Shown: positions 60,368 to 64,000 of the stretch, piece after piece
How positions within the stretch are numbered: position 1 is the stretch's first letter
How the letters are laid out: each line of letters starts with the position of its first letter
Source: DAINPP01 sp036743375
GTDB lineage: Bacteria > Thermotogota > Thermotogae > MWEM01
NCBI GenBank assembly: GCA_036743375.1
Contig: DAINPP010000001.1
Span: 62,001-126,000 of the forward strand
DNA: 64,000 bases
Reading direction: 5' to 3'
Made by a program: the position numbers and the translations under genes
Notes under the pieces: model-generated
What the model was told of the DNA's origin: nothing
Databases searched by the model: none
Seen by the model: the letters and a program-made list of their open reading frames with translations, nothing else

Positions 60368-61351
60368 ATGAAAATTTCAATATTAGGATTTGGAAGCTGG
60401 GGAACCGCTATTTCACAGGTACTCGCTAATAACGGCCACTCGATATCTGCCTGGACTGTTGATGAAAGGATCGTTGAGAGTATGAAATGGCATGAGAATC
60501 CATATTATTTTCCCAGGAAGAAATTATCCGAAAATATTACTGTATCTACCGATCTGAACAGAGTCTGTAAAGATTCAGAGATGATAGTCATCGCAGTACC
60601 CACTCAGGCAATCAGAGAAATCATAAAAAGAATAACAGATGATTCACAAGTTATCGTGAGCCTTTCCAAGGGAATAGAGATTAATTCGGGTCGATTGATT
60701 CATCAGATTATAGCTGAAGAGCTTCATATAACAGAACGTTATGTTGCCCTATCGGGTCCGACGCATGCCGAAGAGGTCATGGTAGAAATACCGACAAATA
60801 TCGTTGCCGCCGGAACTGATGAAAAAACGTTGACACTGGTTCAGAACACATTCGGAAATGACTTTTTCAGAGTGTATACGAATGACGACATACTCGGAGT
60901 AGAATTGTGTGGTGCACTGAAAAACATATATGCCATCGCCGCCGGAGTGATTGACGGATTGGGCCCATGGGATAATACGAAAGCGGCATTGATTACAAGG
61001 GCTGTCATGGAGATCAGGAGATTTGGCGAACATCTCGGTGCTCGTCGAGAAACCTTCCTCGGACTGGCAGGTGTAGGGGATATGATAGTAACCTGTACGA
61101 GTAAACACAGTAGAAACAGATATGTTGGGGAGCATTTGGGAAGGGGGGGAACAATAGAAGCCATTCTTAAAGATATGAATATGGTCGCGGAAGGTGTCTA
61201 TACTTCGCTCGCTTTAAAAAGGATGCTTGAACGGCAGCCGGTGGAGATGCCTATCGCAGAAAAGATTTATGAGGTAATCCATGAAGGAAAAAATCCGAAA
61301 GAAGCCATACAGGAGCTGATGAATAGATGTCCAAAACCGGAATTCTGGTGA
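60368..61351 (+). CDS. gpsA: NAD(P)H-dependent glycerol-3-phosphate dehydrogenase
   Basis: Reduces dihydroxyacetone phosphate to sn-glycerol 3-phosphate for phospholipid synthesis. The N-terminal fold ILGFGSWGTA, LSKGIE, LSGPTHAEEV, the catalytic Lys in ELCGALKNIYAIAAG near 188 and the end domain GLAGVGDMIVTCTSKHSRNR are all typical. Length 327. It is a single-gene unit. The GlpA-like operon at 3.2 kb runs the opposite oxidation. Confidence 0.97.
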   Translation: MKISILGFGSWGTAISQVLANNGHSISAWTVDERIVESMKWHENPYYFPRKKLSENITVSTDLNRVCKDSEMIVIAVPTQAIREIIKRITDDSQVIVSLSKGIEINSGRLIHQIIAEELHITERYVALSGPTHAEEVMVEIPTNIVAAGTDEKTLTLVQNTFGNDFFRVYTNDDILGVELCGALKNIYAIAAGVIDGLGPWDNTKAALITRAVMEIRRFGEHLGARRETFLGLAGVGDMIVTCTSKHSRNRYVGEHLGRGGTIEAILKDMNMVAEGVYTSLALKRMLERQPVEMPIAEKIYEVIHEGKNPKEAIQELMNRCPKPEFW

Positions 61352-61462
61352 TAACAGCCTCTCTCCAAATCTATTCCCATTACCTGAGGCGGAGACGTCT
61401 TACCGCTCATGCTCCAGGTTAATGATCCTATAGAATTCCTTCGAGATCATCAGATCAAAAGA

Positions 61463-62185
61463 CTATTTCACGTTCGGGACAAACAGTTTCTGTAGCTCAT
61501 CTTCGTTTATTTCCCTGTACTCTCCCGGATGCAATGTCTCATCAAGCATCAGATCTCCTATTGACTGTCGGTGCAGCGTTAGCACCTCTGAACCGACCGC
61601 TTGAAACATCCTTTTCACCTGATGGTATTTACCTTCTGTTATCCCAATTAATACCTTAAAATTGCCCTTAGCTTCATCCTTCAATTCAAAGTGGGTAACG
61701 GGCTTTGTTACATATCCATTTTCTATTTCTATCCCTTTAAAAAAAAGCGCCGTTTTCTTCAGATCAAATGGTAATACTTCTGCAATATATAACTTTTGCA
61801 CCTCTTTTTTTGGAGAAATAATCCGGTGCACCAACTGACCATCAGTAGATAATATCAGCAAGCCCGTCGTATCCGCATCAAGCCTACCCGCTATACTATA
61901 ATCCGGATGCGGAAAAGAGAGAAGTTCCATTACAGACGGATACTCTCCGTCATCTTCGTTTGAAGATAAATATCCCGATGGTTTATTCATCATGAGGGTA
62001 CTCTGAGTAATCACCGAAACTAACTCGGAATCTATAGAAATACGACTCTCCGGTATTATTTTCAATCCGGGATCAGTCACCAGTTTCCCATCACAACTTA
62101 CCCTCTTTTGTCTGATCAACGTTTTGATCTCTTTTCTCGAGCCATAGCCCGCATTTGATAAATGTTTGTCTATTCTTATTACCAA
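61463..62185 (-). CDS. rsuA: 16S rRNA pseudouridine-516 synthase, RsuA family
   Basis: An S4-like N-terminus (IRIDKHLSNAGYGSRKEI) is followed by the catalytic domain with MMNKPSGYLSS and AGRLDADTTGLLILSTDG (catalytic Asp), then GKYHQVKRMF. At 240 residues it fits RsuA rather than the longer RluB. The TTG start overlaps the upstream gene's stop; GAGGGG lies about ten bases before it. Confidence 0.88.
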   Translation of the reverse strand: MVIRIDKHLSNAGYGSRKEIKTLIRQKRVSCDGKLVTDPGLKIIPESRISIDSELVSVITQSTLMMNKPSGYLSSNEDDGEYPSVMELLSFPHPDYSIAGRLDADTTGLLILSTDGQLVHRIISPKKEVQKLYIAEVLPFDLKKTALFFKGIEIENGYVTKPVTHFELKDEAKGNFKVLIGITEGKYHQVKRMFQAVGSEVLTLHRQSIGDLMLDETLHPGEYREINEDELQKLFVPNVK

Positions 62186-63048
62186 TTTTTTTTACCCCTC
62201 GCCGTATATATCCCTTTACAGATCAGTCTTATTCTTTCCAAAACAAACTCCTCATCCGAATGAACAAGATACCCAGTCTTAAACATCGCCAACTCAATCA
62301 GACGTGGATCATCTATGAATACTGCCGCTTTATCTTCTAATTTCATCCTTAAGGGCTCGGAAAATATCTCGTAATCCTCATAAGTTCCAAGCGCTTTAAG
62401 TTGAACGATTGTATTAAGCAGAATTTCCTCCCTTAATGCCAGAAATCTATCCTCATCGACAATCCAGGACCAGGGTAATTCTTTCAGCATCGTTCTATTA
62501 TATACATTCGCCCTGAAATCATCGATCACAGGAAGGGCCAAAGAAAGAAGACGATACTCGGAATATTCACGATTATCCGTAAATATCGCCGGAAAAACCT
62601 TCCTGAATTTCAAATTGTCTATAAAGGCATCATCCAATCCATACTTCGCACTTAAAACAGGAAAGACACCTCCCGCTAAAAGGCCATTGGCTACGGCTTC
62701 AACGATCTGAGCACATTGATAGGAACTAATAGAAAAAAAGGGGGCTATCGTCTCATTAAAATTACCCTCTACGTTGAGCACCGTCAGATCAAGCGGTTCT
62801 GCATAACCAATCACACAGGCATCTGCCCCGTTGGTTTTGGTGATTGTAGAGAGAAAGAGTCCATACTCAAAAAGAAGAGCCTCATCACTTACACTTCCGA
62901 TACAGAAAGGGGTAACATCCTTCATCAGCTCTTCATAACGGGGAAGTAAGATCCTGTAGCCGTCAGCAGTAACATATATGTCTTCAGCACCTGCTATACA
63001 ACCTATCGGGAAAAACATGACAAAGAGCATGAAAAACACCGTCTTCAT
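62179..63048 (-). CDS. Exported protein of unknown function, possibly a decayed GH3 homologue
   Basis: Unrecognised with confidence. The frame is open to 63159, inside the HAD gene, but the likely start is the ATG at 63048, which begins a signal peptide (hydrophobic 3-16, cleavage near AGA). The mature part (FCIGSVSDEALLFEYGLFLS, then NGADACVIGYAEPLDL, then SSYQCAQIVEAVANGLLAGGVFPVLS) follows the order of strands and helices of the GH3 N-terminal barrel. The conserved KHFPGHG of GH3 is absent. It would then be inactive. It overlaps the HAD gene upstream by about 65 bases. Confidence 0.5.
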   Translation of the reverse strand: MKTVFFMLFVMFFPIGCIAGAEDIYVTADGYRILLPRYEELMKDVTPFCIGSVSDEALLFEYGLFLSTITKTNGADACVIGYAEPLDLTVLNVEGNFNETIAPFFSISSYQCAQIVEAVANGLLAGGVFPVLSAKYGLDDAFIDNLKFRKVFPAIFTDNREYSEYRLLSLALPVIDDFRANVYNRTMLKELPWSWIVDEDRFLALREEILLNTIVQLKALGTYEDYEIFSEPLRMKLEDKAAVFIDDPRLIELAMFKTGYLVHSDEEFVLERIRLICKGIYTARGKKNW

Positions 63049-63811
63049 TGTTGGTTTTCTCAAGCGTATACGAAGCTGCTTTTTTAAGTTTGTCCGTCGC
63101 ATTTCCCATGGCAATCGAGTATCCAACCACTTCAAAGGCAAAGACATCATTATCACCATCTCCGATCATTATTGTCTCTTGAGGATCAAGATCATAGTAT
63201 TTCAACAGTTCCAATATGGCTATTCCTTTATTGGTCTTTTTAGGGATGTAGTCAAGATAAGTAGAAAAGGATTTAAAAATGTTTACATCTTTACCAAAGC
63301 GTTCCTGACTGCCTGATTCTACCTGTTCCAGAAATTCCCCATTGCCTATTGCAAGAATTTTATCCGTTCTGCCTCTCTTTTCTATTTCACCGACAAGATC
63401 CTCAACAACCACATAATCCATTCCAGAATGGATCGAATACCGTCTGATTAATTCGTTATCCTCTTCCACGATTATCTGATCATCTATATAGATCTGCCTG
63501 TGGCAGTTAAGATCGCGAAGATATTTGATTATTTTTACCGCATATGGGTCTTCTATGTACTCATGGAATATTTCTCTCTTTTCATCGGGTAAGTAGATGA
63601 TACTGCCGTTGTAACCGATTATCGGGAAATGAACAGAAAAATATTTATCGATTATCTTCTGTGCGGATGACAACATTCTCCCCGTACAGATAAATACATT
63701 CTTACCGGAGTTCCTCAGCTCTTCAATCGCGTTAGCCGTTTTTCCTGAAACGGTCAATTCATCAGTCAGTATCGTCCCATCAATATCAAGTACAATCGTC
63801 TCGTATTGCAA
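62984..63811 (-). CDS. Cof-type HAD-superfamily phosphatase
   Basis: Residues 6-15 (VLDIDGTILT) carry the nucleophile Asp, FICTGRM gives motif II, and GDGDNDVFAFEVVGYSIAMGNA at about 226-247 motif IV; the inserted C2 cap lies between. These enzymes dephosphorylate sugar phosphates or flavin precursors; the substrate is not predictable. The length of 275 is normal. The 3' end overlaps the exported-protein gene. Confidence 0.9.
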   Translation of the reverse strand: MQYETIVLDIDGTILTDELTVSGKTANAIEELRNSGKNVFICTGRMLSSAQKIIDKYFSVHFPIIGYNGSIIYLPDEKREIFHEYIEDPYAVKIIKYLRDLNCHRQIYIDDQIIVEEDNELIRRYSIHSGMDYVVVEDLVGEIEKRGRTDKILAIGNGEFLEQVESGSQERFGKDVNIFKSFSTYLDYIPKKTNKGIAILELLKYYDLDPQETIMIGDGDNDVFAFEVVGYSIAMGNATDKLKKAASYTLEKTNNEDGVFHALCHVFPDRLYSRC

Positions 63812-63875
63812 TATGTTTTCCTCTCTTTCATTTTATCCGGTCGACTTCTCTCTTCAATTATCATTTAATCCTTCT

Positions 63876-64000
63876 TTATCCGATTAATTCTTTTATTTGT
63901 CCGATAATCTTCTCACAGGTCAGTCCAGTTTCCTCCAGTAATTCATTCCTGGTTCCATGTGTAATAAATCCCTCAATCGCAATAATCCTGCTATCAGAAA
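63876..64000 (-). CDS. dxs: 1-deoxy-D-xylulose-5-phosphate synthase, C-terminal fragment
   Basis: The last 41 codons are visible, reading leftward to a TAA at 63876-63878. They translate to ...RIIAIEGFITHGTRNELLEETGL..., matching the C-terminal end of Dxs, where a conserved His-Gly precedes Leu-Leu-Glu and Gly-Leu. The gene continues past the right edge. Dxs makes the first committed intermediate of the pathway in which ispE (779) also acts. Confidence 0.8.
   Translation of the reverse strand, partial: SDSRIIAIEGFITHGTRNELLEETGLTCEKIIGQIKELIG

Noticed and set aside
61352..61462. Possible hairpin (GCGG...CCGC, with TTACCTG/CCAGGTTAA flanks) between gpsA and rsuA
   Set aside because: The outer arms do not pair in register and no T tract follows, so I do not call a terminator.
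1..64000. CRISPR arrays, tRNA or rRNA genes, insertion sequences, prophage or integrase genes
   Set aside because: No regularly spaced repeats, cloverleaf sequences, transposase motifs or phage genes were recognised on either strand by eye; a tRNAscan or CRISPR search was not possible here.

Overview
The window is a gene-dense, AT-rich bacterial chromosome segment on which almost every base is coding. The gene content points to an anaerobic, sugar-fermenting, motile bacterium. A member of the phylum Thermotogota (Kosmotoga/Petrotoga-like) is my best guess, because of the GlpA / FAD-oxidoreductase / DUF1667 trio, the pfkA-pyk pair, the split transketolase, ROK and LacI regulators next to CUT1 sugar ABC transporters, and the short C+ form of ribosomal protein S18. 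This is inferred from gene families and not from a marker gene; no rRNA or tRNA gene, CRISPR array or insertion sequence was found. TTG and GTG starts are frequent, and most promoters I can see are extended -10 elements (TGNTATAAT) with a weak -35.

Layout. 1-6.6 kb: end of a TPR protein, ispE, the rpsF-ssb-rpsR operon, then a consensus promoter with a leader terminator in front of a three-gene glycerol-3-phosphate oxidising module, and a DUF503 gene. 6.6-9.3 kb (minus): a corrinoid salvage/remodelling operon (alpha-ribazole kinase-like, cobU, CbiR-like, cobS). 9.4-10.2 kb: a PPK2 polyphosphate kinase. 10.3-16.9 kb (minus): a LacI-controlled alpha-glucoside operon (lacI, two permeases, binding protein, GH13 alpha-glucosidase, beta-phosphoglucomutase). 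17.1-23.9 kb: an ABC1/UbiB kinase, three small proteins of unknown role, pfkA, pyk and an exported beta-propeller protein. 24-26.3 kb: cheD-cheB-cheR.

26.3-38.5 kb is the most interesting part. A divergent pair of operons around a ROK repressor encodes a CUT1 sugar importer on one side. On the other side lie an L-fucose-isomerase-fold protein, an EamA exporter, an iron alcohol dehydrogenase, a split transketolase, a GH31 enzyme that closely resembles sulfoquinovosidase YihQ, and an RpiB-fold isomerase with an altered active site. Together these match the transketolase-dependent sulfoglycolysis (sulfo-TK) route for the plant sulfosugar sulfoquinovose. The GH31 has a Gln where YihQ has its sulfonate-binding Arg301, so the exact substrate is open.

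38.6-64 kb is mostly housekeeping: smc, rluD-type synthase, udk, a TPR protein, and a minus operon hutI-spoU-miaB-mutS-nnrDE. Two tandem chemoreceptors follow (the second strongly reduced), then an alpha/beta hydrolase, an acyl-CoA dehydrogenase-etfB-etfA operon, gpsA, rsuA, an exported protein that may be a decayed GH3 homologue, a HAD phosphatase, and the C-terminal end of dxs at the window edge.

In both sugar operons the transcript layout is shaped by hairpins: one terminator follows the first binding-protein gene, and one terminator-like hairpin lies inside the first codons of the permease that follows the second. Neither transporter has its own ATPase gene, so a shared MsmX/MalK-type ATPase elsewhere is implied.
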